A DNA stretch of 35,373 bases from Singulisphaera sp. (GTDB taxonomy: Bacteria; Planctomycetota; Planctomycetia; Isosphaerales; Isosphaeraceae): assembly GCA_027451445.1 (NCBI GenBank), contig DAIDJG010000102.1, forward strand, positions 1-35,373. The letters are read 5' to 3'. Numbering within the stretch: the first letter of the stretch is position 1; each line of letters opens with the position of its first letter. This document shows, piece by piece, positions 24,347-32,442 of the stretch. A program made the translations under genes and the position numbers. The notes under the pieces were generated by a model. The model was not told where the DNA came from. It searched no databases and saw nothing but the letters and a program-made list of their open reading frames with translations.

Positions 24347-24423
24347 AGCGGTTCTCACTCGCAATGCGCGCGCCAGGCCCTACCGCGATCGTTCCATGTT
24401 TGGCATCCACATACCTATGGGAT

Positions 24424-24576
24424 GGCGAGGCTCCGTCCGAGCCAGCCTTGTTCGGAGGACGAGTCTTCGAGTCCTCTGAACACAGCGTGTGATGACGCAG
24501 ACCCCTGGGCCGCGCGATGATCCATCGGCTCGAAGACTTGCCGATGGATCAAGGCTGGCTCGGACGGAGCCTCGCC
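24424..24576. repeat. 27-bp perfect inverted repeat enclosing two hairpins (three-way-junction element)
   Basis: The arms 24424-24450 and 24550-24576 are perfect reverse complements (core GGCTCCGTCCGAGCC / GGCTCGGACGGAGCC). Directly inside, TTCGGAGGAC (24451-24460) pairs with GTCCTCTGAA (24471-24480) with one wobble. GATCCATCGG (24519-24528) pairs perfectly with CCGATGGATC (24541-24550). Outer stem plus two hairpins would fold into a three-way junction. It lies between the convergent helical-repeat and permease genes. It is non-coding and may be a bidirectional terminator or a small mobile repeat. Confidence 0.85.
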
Positions 24577-24649
24577 CTCCCGGCTGTGCGCAACGCAACT
24601 GCGAGGCTCTCAGTCGTGCGATTTGCTCAGAAACACGGCGGGAAGGCGC

Positions 24650-26152
24650 TCATTCCAGCACACCGCCGCCAACGTCCTCGGGTTCTTTCGCAATATGCGT
24701 GTGGTACCGGCTGTACGCAAAGTAAATGACCATACCGACAGCCAGCCAGACAAACAGGCGAATCCAGTTGTCCTTGCCCAGCCAGAATAGCAACCCGCCG
24801 TTAACGAGCAGACCCATGCCGGCCATGAACGGAAGAGCCGGAACGCGGAACGGACGAGGTATCGCGGGACTGGTATACCGCAGGATCAACACCGCGCCGC
24901 AGACGATCAAGAACGCGAAAAGGGTCCCGACGCTCACGAGATCGGCCAGGAACCGCAGCGGGGCCAGCGCACCACCCAATCCGACGACCACGCCGACCAG
25001 GATGGTCGATTTCCAGGGGGTCTTGAACCGGGGATGAACCGCCCCGAAAAACGACGGCGGCAACATGCCGTCGCGCGACATCGCGAGCAGAATGCGTGCC
25101 TGACTCAGGTTGCCCACAAGGATGGTGCTCGTCATGCCCGCCAGGATCCCGCACGTGATCAAGGCCCCCGCGAAGCCCAGCCCCTTGCTGCGAAACGCCG
25201 CGGCGAGCGGAGCATCGACGTTGATCTCCATGTAGGGAATCATGCCGGTCAGCACGGCGGCCACAGCAACGTAAAGGATCGTGCAGATTGTCAGAGCCCC
25301 GAGGATACCAATGGTCAGGTCGCGCTGGGGGTTGCGGGCTTCCTCGGCGTGCGTGGAGATCGAGTCGAACCCGATGTAGGCGAAGAAAATGTGCGCCGCC
25401 CCCATCGCAACGCCATACCACCCCCGGTCCTTGTGAAAGAACGGCTGCCAGTGGCTCGGCTGGACGTAAAACGAGCCCACGCCGACGATCGTCAGAATGA
25501 TCCCGATGTTGAGGATCACCATCCCGGCGTTGAATCGCGCGCTTTCCTTGATGCCGATGACCAGGACCACCGTGATGGCCGCAGTGACGATCAACGCCGG
25601 GAGATTGCACCAGGCGTTCACCGTCGCCCCGGACGCAAGGGTGACCGTCTTCCAGTAAAACGTGCCGGTCTCGACCTCGAAGTCCCAGGGGGCGTTGATG
25701 AACCGCGGATCGAGTTGTATGTGCAACGCGTGCTGAATCAACTCGACGAAGTAGTTCGACCAGCCATTCGCAACGGCGGCGTCGCTGATCGCATATTCCA
25801 GCACGAGGTCCCAGCCGATGATCCACGCGAAGACCTCGCCGAGCGTCGCATAAGCGTATGTGTACGCACTGCCGGCGACCGGAACCATGCTCGCGAGCTC
25901 GGAGTAACAGAGTGCGGCGAACCCGCAGCCAATGGCCGCCAGCAGGAACGAAAGCATCAGCGACGGTCCCGCGTAGTTGCGCGCGACTTCGCCCGTGAGC
26001 ACGTAGATTCCCGTCCCAATTGTCGCGCCGACCCCGAGGGCCGTCAGCGAAACAGGGCCGAGCACACGCTCCAAACGTTCGCCCCCCGTCATCTCTGAGA
26101 GCAAGGTCTTGATCGACTTTCGAGCGAACGGGTCGGACGGTCTCGACTTCAT
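24650..26152 (-). CDS. APC-family amino acid permease (cationic amino acid transporter type)
   Basis: This 500-residue integral membrane protein has about twelve to fourteen hydrophobic segments. The first carries GVGATIGTGIYVLTG, the unwound helix-1 motif of APC transporters that holds the amino acid backbone. FAYIGFDSISTHAEEARNPQRD is the conserved helix-6 and loop motif of the CAT/YfnA subgroup. It should import amino acids by proton symport or exchange; the substrate cannot be fixed from sequence. The frame extends to 26230, but I chose the ATG at 26152 with AGGA seven bases upstream because the upstream extension enters the repeat region. It stands alone, convergent with the helical-repeat gene and divergent from the acyltransferase gene. 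Confidence 0.94.
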   Translation of the reverse strand: MKSRPSDPFARKSIKTLLSEMTGGERLERVLGPVSLTALGVGATIGTGIYVLTGEVARNYAGPSLMLSFLLAAIGCGFAALCYSELASMVPVAGSAYTYAYATLGEVFAWIIGWDLVLEYAISDAAVANGWSNYFVELIQHALHIQLDPRFINAPWDFEVETGTFYWKTVTLASGATVNAWCNLPALIVTAAITVVLVIGIKESARFNAGMVILNIGIILTIVGVGSFYVQPSHWQPFFHKDRGWYGVAMGAAHIFFAYIGFDSISTHAEEARNPQRDLTIGILGALTICTILYVAVAAVLTGMIPYMEINVDAPLAAAFRSKGLGFAGALITCGILAGMTSTILVGNLSQARILLAMSRDGMLPPSFFGAVHPRFKTPWKSTILVGVVVGLGGALAPLRFLADLVSVGTLFAFLIVCGAVLILRYTSPAIPRPFRVPALPFMAGMGLLVNGGLLFWLGKDNWIRLFVWLAVGMVIYFAYSRYHTHIAKEPEDVGGGVLE

Positions 26153-26595
26153 AGGGGGTTCCTGCCGGCGATGAGGGAGGGGCGGCTCATTCCTACAACT
26201 CCTAGCAAAGATGGCAGATGCGAAATGCAAAATGGCAAATGCAAGATGTTAGACGATGCCAAACGAACCATCGCCCTGGCGGAGGAATTAGTCTCGTCGC
26301 CGCACTTTCGGCATTCTCCGTTCTGCATCTGCCATCTGCCATTTTGCATTTGCCATTCGATTCAGCGTCACATCCCTCGCGTACCATACTGGGCGCGGCG
26401 GATTGGCGGAAGGGCAGCGATCGCCGGCCTTGCGCCGGAAGCCGACTCCCCCAAATCGCGTTCCAACGATCCTTCCGTTCGTGGAATGTGCGATTGTTTC
26501 GTTTCGCACGCCCGTAGGATCGCTTACAATCGCCGTTCAATGCGGAGCCTTCCTCAAGTCGCCTCAATCTCCACCCGCCGCCCGGAGCGATCGGA
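26153..26595. other. Intergenic region with an A+T-richer inverted repeat
   Basis: This 443-base divergent intergenic region lies between the permease and the DUF5009-like gene. Its main content is the ATGGCA/TGCAAA repeat pair at 26211-26357, listed separately. Open frames crossing it on both strands consist of low-complexity repeat translation and are not genes. Promoters for both flanking genes should lie here; I could not fix their boxes. A CGGAG about ten bases before 26596 is the ribosome binding site of the plus-strand gene. Confidence 0.5.
26211..26357. repeat. Inverted pair of ATGGCAAATGCAAA-type dispersed repeats
   Basis: The left block (26211-26247) is a string of ATGGCAGATG, AAATGCAAAATGGCA and AATGCA units. 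The right block (26323-26357) carries the same units inverted (TGCATCTGCCATCTGCC, TGCCATTTTGCATTT). The shared core AAATGCAAAATGGCA pairs exactly. The blocks enclose about 75 bases. A related shorter piece lies at 27962-27983, on the other side of the next gene. It is non-coding, with visibly lower GC than the flanks. Confidence 0.75.
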
Positions 26596-27870
26596 ATGAC
26601 GAGCCACGTGAAGGTGAAACCCGGGGAGCGGTTGGTGTCCCTCGACGCGTATCGCGGGTTCGTGATGCTCGCGATGGCGTCCGCCGGGCTGGCGATTCCC
26701 AAGGTCGCAACCCATTTCCCGGACAGCCAGCTCTGGAGCATGCTCGAACATCAGGTCGAGCACGTCTCCTGGACCGGCTGCGCGTTCTGGGATCTCATCC
26801 AGCCGTCGTTCATGTTCATCGTGGGCGTGGCGATGCCTTTCTCGTACGCCCAGCGCCGGGAGCAGGGCCAGACCTGGGGACAATTGTTCCGCCACGCGGT
26901 CTGGCGCTCGATCGTCCTGATCGCGCTCGGCGTCTTCCTCGCGTCGGCCTGGAGCGCGCAGACAAATTTTGTCTTCACGAACGTGCTGGCGCAAATTGGC
27001 CTCGGCTACACGGTCGTCTTCCTCGTCCTGGGCCGTCGTCCGTCCACGCAGGCCGCTGTGGCCCTGGTGATCCTCGTCGGATACTGGCTCGCGTTCGCGC
27101 TCTGGCCGCTCCCGGCTCGCGACTTTAACTATGCGGCCGTGGGTGTACCGGCACACGTCGTGAAACTGCAAGGCTTCGCCGCGCACTGGGGAATGAACAC
27201 TAACCCCGCGGCGGCCTTCGATCGCTGGTTCCTGAACCTGTTCCCTAGGCCCGATGGCAAGCCGTTTCATGCCAATGAGGGGGGTTATGCCACACTGAAT
27301 TTCGTGCCCTCCATCGCCACGATGATTTTCGGTGTCCTCGCGGGCGAGTTCCTTCGCACGCGCAACGCGGTTTCCGCCAAGGTGCGAACGCTCTTCCTCA
27401 CCGGCGCGTGCTGTATCGTGCTCGGTTCTGCGCTCGACGGCAGCATTTTCCCCGTCGTGATTTGCCCAATCGTGAAGCGAATCTGGACGCCTTCCTGGAC
27501 GATTTTCAGCACTGGCTGGACGCTGATCTTGCTCGCCATCTTTTATGGGCTGATCGATGGGGCCGGCTATCGACGTTGGGCGTTCCCCTTCGTCGTCGTC
27601 GGCCTAAACTCCATCACGATCTACATGATGGCGCAGTTGATGAAGCCCTTCGTTGCCAATATGCTCAAGATCCACGCCGGTCCGCTCTGGAAGGCCGTCG
27701 CGCACTGTGAACGCATCGATCGCTGGGTCTTCCAGGAGTACGGCATGCATCTCGATCCCCAACTGTTTGGGGGGCTCTACGGACCGATGGTTCAGAGTGC
27801 CTCGGTGCTCTTCGTATTCTGGCTCATTTGTTATTGGCTGTACCGGCAACGGATCTTCGTGAAGATCTGA
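26596..27870 (+). CDS. DUF5009/HGSNAT-like multi-pass membrane acyltransferase
   Basis: This 424-residue protein has about ten hydrophobic segments and begins with the signature RLVSLDAYRGFVMLAM. That signature is typical of DUF5009 and of the bacterial relatives of heparan-alpha-glucosaminide N-acetyltransferase. HGSNAT moves an acetyl group from cytosolic acetyl-CoA to a sugar amine across the membrane, and bacterial relatives (NagX-like) are linked to amino-sugar use. A conserved-type segment DLIQPSFMFIVGVAMPFS follows in the second helix. A short soluble loop at about 185-225 carries His residues. The gene stands alone, so no sugar pathway can be assigned. Repeat sequences flank it on both sides and a hairpin follows the stop codon. 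Confidence 0.85.
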   Translation: MTSHVKVKPGERLVSLDAYRGFVMLAMASAGLAIPKVATHFPDSQLWSMLEHQVEHVSWTGCAFWDLIQPSFMFIVGVAMPFSYAQRREQGQTWGQLFRHAVWRSIVLIALGVFLASAWSAQTNFVFTNVLAQIGLGYTVVFLVLGRRPSTQAAVALVILVGYWLAFALWPLPARDFNYAAVGVPAHVVKLQGFAAHWGMNTNPAAAFDRWFLNLFPRPDGKPFHANEGGYATLNFVPSIATMIFGVLAGEFLRTRNAVSAKVRTLFLTGACCIVLGSALDGSIFPVVICPIVKRIWTPSWTIFSTGWTLILLAIFYGLIDGAGYRRWAFPFVVVGLNSITIYMMAQLMKPFVANMLKIHAGPLWKAVAHCERIDRWVFQEYGMHLDPQLFGGLYGPMVQSASVLFVFWLICYWLYRQRIFVKI

Positions 27871-27898
27871 GGTGGTGGGACTCTCGAGTCCCCTCACC
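27871..27898 (+). terminator. Hairpin directly after the DUF5009-like gene
   Basis: GGGACTC (27877-27883) pairs with GAGTCCC (27886-27892) across a two-base turn, extended after a mismatch by GGTG (27871-27874) with CACC (27895-27898). It begins immediately after the stop codon. No T-run follows, so it may stabilise the 3' end or act as a weak terminator. Confidence 0.4.
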
Positions 27899-28261
27899 GA
27901 ACACCATCGCGCAGCGCCACTTCGTGACAATTCCGCGACGTCACTGATAAGTCCTAACAGAATGGCAGATGCAAGATGGCAGACGACGGACGGCACAAGC
28001 CTTCCCAGATGTCGTAGAGCACCATATTTGAGAGGCGTCAGAAGCGGAAGAATCGCAAGGATCGGCCGGTTGGCCGCTGAAACCGATTCGTCTCGGATCC
28101 CAGGCCCTGGAAGGAACGCGACGACGCGCTTCACCCAGACGGAATCGGCCTGGCGCACCCACGAAGGCAAGCTCACACACCGGTTGCCCAGTCACGTTCC
28201 CCTACCCAAAAGTGGGGCCGATGCCATAGGATTGATGAGGAAAGGATAAACCGGAGGACGA
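27871..28261. other. Intergenic region upstream of cysD
   Basis: This 391-base gap lies between two plus-strand genes. It holds the post-stop hairpin, a partial copy of the ATGGCAGATGCAA repeat at about 27962-27983, and the cysD leader. The ribosome binding site CCGGAGGA (28252-28259) precedes the ATG at 28262 by only two bases. I did not find a convincing promoter, riboswitch or attenuator for the sulfate genes, and no small gene with family support. Confidence 0.5.
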
Positions 28262-29176
28262 ATGAACAGTAGCAGTTACAATCTGACCCACCTGAAGGTA
28301 CTCGAAGCCGAGAGCATCCACATCATTCGCGAGGTCGCCGCCGAGTTCGAGCGGCCGGTGATGCTCTATTCGATCGGCAAGGACTCGGCCGTCATGCTCC
28401 GGCTGGCGCAGAAGGCGTTCCACCCCGGCCGGCTGCCGTTCCCACTGCTGCACATCGACACGACCTGGAAGTTCCGGGCGATGATCGAGTTCCGCGATCG
28501 GTACTGTCGCGAGCAGGGCCTCGACTTGAAGGTCTGGGTCAACCCGGAGGGGCGAGCCCAAAACATCAACCCGTTCGACCACGGCTCGAAAAAACACACC
28601 GACATCATGAAAACCGCGGCGCTGAAGCAAGCGCTGAACCACTACCAGTTCGACGCCGCATTCGGTGGCGCCCGCCGCGACGAGGAAAAGAGCCGGGCCA
28701 AGGAGCGCGTCTATAGCTTTCGCGATCGCCTGCACCAGTGGGACCCGAAGAACCAGCGTCCGGAGCTCTGGAACCTGTACAACTGCAAGGTCAACAAGGG
28801 CGAGAGCATCCGCGCCTTCCCATTGAGCAACTGGACCGAGCTCGACGTCTGGCAGTACATCCACCTGGAAAACATCCCGATCGTGCCGCTCTACTTCGCC
28901 GACGTCCGGCCCGTCGTCGAGCGCGATGGCACGCTGATCATGGTGGACGACGAGCGGATGCCCTTGCGGCCCGGCGAGGAGCCCATGATGAAGCGAGTCC
29001 GGTTCCGCACGCTGGGCTGCTACCCGCTCACCGGCGCGATCGAAAGCGATGCCACAACCCTGCCGGAAATCATCGAGGAAATGCTACTGGCGAGGAACTC
29101 CGAACGGCAGGGCCGAGTGATCGACCACGACGAGACGGGGTCGATGGAGCAAAAGAAGCGCGAGGGGTACTTCTGA
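28262..29176 (+). CDS. cysD: Sulfate adenylyltransferase subunit 2
   Basis: This 304-residue protein is full-length CysD, the N-type ATP pyrophosphatase subunit that makes APS from sulfate and ATP. It carries the PP-loop [14 protein letters not shown] (about 37-50) and continues with [53 protein letters not shown] and [14 protein letters not shown], all characteristic of CysD. It acts in the cytosol as a heterodimer with the GTPase CysN, encoded here as the fused CysNC at 30425. Normally cysD and cysN are adjacent or overlapping; here they are 1.25 kb apart, separated by a repeat element and two unrelated genes. GGAGGA lies just before the ATG. Confidence 0.97.
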   Translation: MNSSSYNLTHLKVLEAESIHIIREVAAEFERPVMLYSIGKDSAVMLRLAQKAFHPGRLPFPLLHIDTTWKFRAMIEFRDRYCREQGLDLKVWVNPEGRAQNINPFDHGSKKHTDIMKTAALKQALNHYQFDAAFGGARRDEEKSRAKERVYSFRDRLHQWDPKNQRPELWNLYNCKVNKGESIRAFPLSNWTELDVWQYIHLENIPIVPLYFADVRPVVERDGTLIMVDDERMPLRPGEEPMMKRVRFRTLGCYPLTGAIESDATTLPEIIEEMLLARNSERQGRVIDHDETGSMEQKKREGYF

Positions 29177-29269
29177 GAACATCGGGCTTTCCCGCCTGGC
29201 ACGCGGGTCGTCCGAGCGGAAAGTCTGTTACAATGGGGACAGGTCATCGGGGAGGATTTAGCGATACTA

Positions 29270-29445
29270 GAGTCTGTCCCGGAAGCGAAGCGGAGCCGGA
29301 AAAGGGGGACTGGCTCCGAGTCTTCGAGGTGCCTGTCCCCCTTTTCCGGCGGAGCGAGAGGCGTGGAAAAGGGGACAGGCACCGTCCGAACACGTCCGGA
29401 GCCAGTCCCCATTTCCACGCCTCTCGCACTATTGGGACAGACTCT
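29270..29445. repeat. REP/MITE-like palindromic element, copy 2 (long form, two inverted units)
   Basis: This 176-base element is bounded by the perfect 12-bp inverted repeat AGAGTCTGTCCC (29270-29281) and GGGACAGACTCT (29434-29445). Unit 1 is the hairpin GAAAAGGGGGAC (29300-29311) with GTCCCCCTTTTC (29336-29347). Unit 2 has arms 29355-29377 and 29405-29427, complementary at 22 of 23 positions. Unit 2 repeats the inner sequences of unit 1 in inverted order (GGGGACAGGCACC, CGGAGCCAGTCCCC), so two alternative foldings are possible. No coding capacity; 25 bases separate it from the next gene. Confidence 0.88.
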
Positions 29446-29470
29446 TACTTCGCGGAAAGCAGGGGAATCA

Positions 29471-29752
29471 ATGAAATTCATTAAAAATGAATATATCGAT
29501 ATGGCGTTGCGAACCCTCGACGCTGATGAACGGCAGAAGGTTTTGTCGTGGTTCGACCACCTCGCGAACTGGGAGAACGACGAACACGTCCGCAAGATGG
29601 CGAAGGCCATGCCATATCAAAACACATTTTTCATTGATACACCTGATGATATGAGAATTTTCTTTACGTTGGATAATACAGCAAGGGAGATCGTCGTCCT
29701 GGATCTGGCCAAGCCTTCCAGGTTCGAAGCCGTTGGGGCGGCATCGGAGTGA
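29471..29752 (+). CDS. Small RelE/ParE-like protein (putative toxin or accessory of the DUF4263 gene)
   Basis: This 93-residue protein has two N-terminal helices (about 5-48, including ALRTLDADERQKVLSWFDHL) followed by beta strands FFIDTPDDMRIFFTL and EIVVLDLAKPSRF. This is the order and spacing of RelE/ParE toxin-fold proteins, in which the last strand carries an Ile-x-Val-Leu-Asp pattern. Resemblance is structural in pattern, not a clear family match, and catalytic residues cannot be assigned. No antitoxin gene precedes it. The ATG at 29471 has AGGGG about five bases upstream; longer forms would start within the repeat element. The first 40 bases and the stretch around 29615-29680 are markedly A+T-rich compared with the flanking cys genes, suggesting transfer. 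The DUF4263 gene starts six bases after its stop. Confidence 0.6.
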   Translation: MKFIKNEYIDMALRTLDADERQKVLSWFDHLANWENDEHVRKMAKAMPYQNTFFIDTPDDMRIFFTLDNTAREIVVLDLAKPSRFEAVGAASE

Positions 29753-29758
29753 TCGGCC

Positions 29759-30388
29759 GTGGCCCAGCAATTTGCCAGCGTCAACTTCGATCCCAGGCAA
29801 TGTCGCATCGAGATCGATGAGTTAGGAAGCATGCTCGGATCCAAAACCGAGTTGTCGGAAAAACTCGACATTCAACCGTTCTTCAAGAGTCGAGTACAGG
29901 TTTCCGCATTTATCGGTTCGTTCATGCGGAGCATTGGCCCGGCGACGCAAATCTGTTTTGAGTACAACTTCTTCGGTGACTTCGCCGCCGACCTGGTCGT
30001 CGGAGACAAGGCGTACCGCCAGTTCTGTGTCATCGAGTTCGAGGACGGGAAGCTGCAGAGCATCTTCAAACCATCACGGATCGGGAAAACCCGGCGATGG
30101 AGCGCTCGTCTCGAGCATGGTTTCTCGCAGATCATCGACTGGTACACGATGCTCGACGATCTGAAGAAGACCGAAAGATTCAAGAGAGATTTTGGTGACG
30201 GCCACATCCGGTTCTCCTCAATGCTGATCATCGGCCGAGATGCGGGTTTGTTAGACTCACATGACCGGTTTCGGCTCGATTGGAGGTCGGACAAGGTGAG
30301 TGTCGATACCAACAATGTGATCTGCGTAACGTTTGATGGACTCCACCGTCACATGGATCACCAACTGCGGCTAAATACGGGCTACTGA
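29759..30388 (+). CDS. Shedu-type DUF4263 protein (SduA C-terminal domain-like, putative nuclease)
   Basis: This 209-residue protein matches the DUF4263 domain of Shedu anti-phage protein SduA, a PD-(D/E)xK-type nuclease fold. Recognisable segments are FFKSRVQVSAFIGSF, FEYNFFGDFAADLVVGD (Asp78 as candidate metal ligand), CVIEFEDGK (Glu93 and Glu95), and RWSARLEHGFSQIIDWYTML with Gln124. After these come SMLIIGRDAGL and VICVTFDGL. Typical Shedu proteins carry an additional N-terminal domain; here only about 40 residues precede the core, so it is a short form. The E-x-K lysine appears replaced by Glu (E-F-E). It starts at a GTG six bases after the small upstream gene, with GGAGT as ribosome binding site, so the two are probably co-translated. 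cysNC follows after 36 bases. Family call good; defence role inferred. Confidence 0.82.
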   Translation: MAQQFASVNFDPRQCRIEIDELGSMLGSKTELSEKLDIQPFFKSRVQVSAFIGSFMRSIGPATQICFEYNFFGDFAADLVVGDKAYRQFCVIEFEDGKLQSIFKPSRIGKTRRWSARLEHGFSQIIDWYTMLDDLKKTERFKRDFGDGHIRFSSMLIIGRDAGLLDSHDRFRLDWRSDKVSVDTNNVICVTFDGLHRHMDHQLRLNTGY

Positions 30389-30424
30389 TTTTGCTTCCTG
30401 CGAATCGCCACGGGAAAACCCGAG

Positions 30425-32359
30425 ATGCAAACCGTTGATCTGAGTCAAGAAGACATCCACACCTACCTCGCCCGCCACCAGAAGAAGGAGCTGCTCCGCT
30501 TCCTCACTTGCGGCAGCGTCGACGACGGCAAGAGCACGCTCATCGGCCGGCTCTTGCACGATACCAAGATGATCTATGAGGACCAGCTTGCCGCCGTCAA
30601 ACGCGACAGCGAGAAGGTCGGTACCACGGGCGCAGGCGAAATCGACCTCGCGTTGCTGACCGACGGTCTGAAGGCCGAGCGCGAGCAAGGGATCACGATC
30701 GACGTCGCCTATCGCTACTTCTCGACCGACCGCCGCAAGTTCATCATTGCCGACACGCCCGGCCACGAGCAGTACACTCGCAACATGGCCACCGGCGCAT
30801 CGACGTGCCAACTGGCCATCATCCTCATCGACGCCCGCCACGGCGTCATGACCCAGACGCGCCGGCATTCGTTCATCGTGTCGCTCCTGGGCATCCGCCA
30901 CGTCGTCGTCGCCATCAACAAGATGGACCTCGTCGACTATTCGCGCGACGTGTTCGAGCAGATCAAGGACGACTACACCGGCTTCGTCGCCAAGCTTGCC
31001 CTGCGCGACATCACGTTCATTCCGATGTCGGCACTGAAGGGCGATAACGTCGCGTCCCGGAGCGAAACGATGCCGTGGTACTCCGGCCCAGCGCTGCTGG
31101 AACACCTGGAGACGGTCCACATCGCCAGCGACCGCAACCTCACCGACCTGCGATTCCCGGTGCAGTACGTCATTCGCCCGAACCTCGATTTCCGCGGCTT
31201 CGCCGGCACGGTGGCGTCCGGCATCCTCCGCAAGGGCGACGAGGTCATGGTGCTACCGTCGGGGAAGCGCAGCCGGGTGAAGTCGATCGTCACGTACGAG
31301 GGCGAGCTGGACGAAGCGTTCGCGCCCCAGGCGGTGACGGTGACCCTCACCGACGAGGTGGACGTCAGCCGAGGCGACATGCTGGTATTGCCGGAAAATC
31401 CGCCGCACGTCAGCAGCGAGATCGAGGCGATGGTCGTCTGGATGGCCGAGCAGCCGCTCGTTCCCGGACGAGCCTACACGCTGAAGCAAACGACACGACA
31501 GGTGACGGCCGAGGTCGCCGCGTTCCGCTACGGCGTCGATGTCAACACCCTGGAACACCGGGCCATCGCAAGGCTGGGTCTGAACGAGGTTGGCCACGTC
31601 CAGCTCAGCCTCACCCAACCCCTGGCGTGCGACCCGTATCGCACCAACTCCGCGACCGGAGCCTTCATTCTCATCGACCGCCTCACGAACAACACGGTGG
31701 GCGCGGGAATGATCGTGGACGCTGGCAGCACTCGGGGGACGGCCGACATCTGGGCGGCCGAGCCCGCGGTGCGCCTCAAGCTGCGCGAGAGCCTCATCGC
31801 GCCATCCGAGCGTGCGCAGCGCTTCGGTCAGACCCCGGTGACGGTGTTACTGGTCGGCCTGACCGGCAGCGGCAAGAGCCGGATCGCGTACGGACTCGAG
31901 CGCCGGCTGTGGGACGAGGGCCGTGCGGTGACGGTGTTGTACGGCCAGAACATGCGGCACGGTTTGAACCGTGACCTGGGGTTCACCGCCGACGATCGCT
32001 CGGAGAACCTGCGGCGCTCGGCCGAGGTGGCGAAATTGATGAACGATGCCGGAATCATCACCATCGCTGCGTTCGTGGCACCGCACGAGGCGGTCCGCGA
32101 GAAGGCGAAGCAATTGATCGGCCAGGACCGCGTGCTGGAGGTGTACTGCACCGCGCCCATGGACGTGATGCGAGCGCGCGACCAGAGCGGCGCGTACCGC
32201 TTGGCCGACGAGGGCAAGATCGCGCAGATGCCGGGTGTGACCGCCGCGTTCGAGGAGCCCAAGGCTCCGGACCTGGTGCTGCAGACGGATCGGGTGAGCG
32301 TTGACGAGAGCGTCAGCCAAATCGTCGAGCTAATGAAGTCGCGGGGTTATCTGCGCTAG
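30425..32359 (+). CDS. cysNC: Bifunctional sulfate adenylyltransferase subunit 1 / adenylylsulfate kinase
   Basis: This 644-residue fusion makes the GTPase subunit of ATP sulfurylase and an APS kinase in one chain. The CysN half (about 1-440) shows the GTPase motifs [28 protein letters not shown] and NKMDLVDY, then two beta-barrel domains. The CysC half (about 465-644) has the Walker A motif GLTGSGKS (near residue 480) and [10 protein letters not shown], and the lid-type segment [21 protein letters not shown]. The APS-kinase LDGDN motif reads LYGQN here (about residue 505), discussed as a finding. CysN works with CysD (28262-29176), and the kinase passes APS to PAPS. The gene starts 36 bases after the DUF4263 gene, so in the present layout it may depend on transcription through the inserted genes. 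Confidence 0.95.
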   Translation: MQTVDLSQEDIHTYLARHQKKELLRFLTCGSVDDGKSTLIGRLLHDTKMIYEDQLAAVKRDSEKVGTTGAGEIDLALLTDGLKAEREQGITIDVAYRYFSTDRRKFIIADTPGHEQYTRNMATGASTCQLAIILIDARHGVMTQTRRHSFIVSLLGIRHVVVAINKMDLVDYSRDVFEQIKDDYTGFVAKLALRDITFIPMSALKGDNVASRSETMPWYSGPALLEHLETVHIASDRNLTDLRFPVQYVIRPNLDFRGFAGTVASGILRKGDEVMVLPSGKRSRVKSIVTYEGELDEAFAPQAVTVTLTDEVDVSRGDMLVLPENPPHVSSEIEAMVVWMAEQPLVPGRAYTLKQTTRQVTAEVAAFRYGVDVNTLEHRAIARLGLNEVGHVQLSLTQPLACDPYRTNSATGAFILIDRLTNNTVGAGMIVDAGSTRGTADIWAAEPAVRLKLRESLIAPSERAQRFGQTPVTVLLVGLTGSGKSRIAYGLERRLWDEGRAVTVLYGQNMRHGLNRDLGFTADDRSENLRRSAEVAKLMNDAGIITIAAFVAPHEAVREKAKQLIGQDRVLEVYCTAPMDVMRARDQSGAYRLADEGKIAQMPGVTAAFEEPKAPDLVLQTDRVSVDESVSQIVELMKSRGYLR

Positions 32360-32442
32360 TGGTCAGCGTGGCCTATGGTTCAGTCCGGCGTGACGTGCAC
32401 TCTTACCTTTGCAGTGGCGTGACACCATGAGGGATGCGGGGC

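Noticed and set aside
24297-24729. Several short frames across the 24424 element
   Set aside because: They mirror each other on both strands because of the inverted repeat and have no independent support.
26211-26357. Possible CRISPR array because of repeated short units
   Set aside because: Units vary in length, are not separated by spacers of even size, and are partly inverted; no cas gene is near.
26202-26741. 179-codon minus-strand frame over the intergenic repeats
   Set aside because: Its sequence is a translation of the repeats and overlaps the start of the DUF5009-like gene; no family pattern.
28200-28261. Possible SAM or other riboswitch before cysD
   Set aside because: The leader contains only a weak local stem and no conserved riboswitch core that I can recognise.
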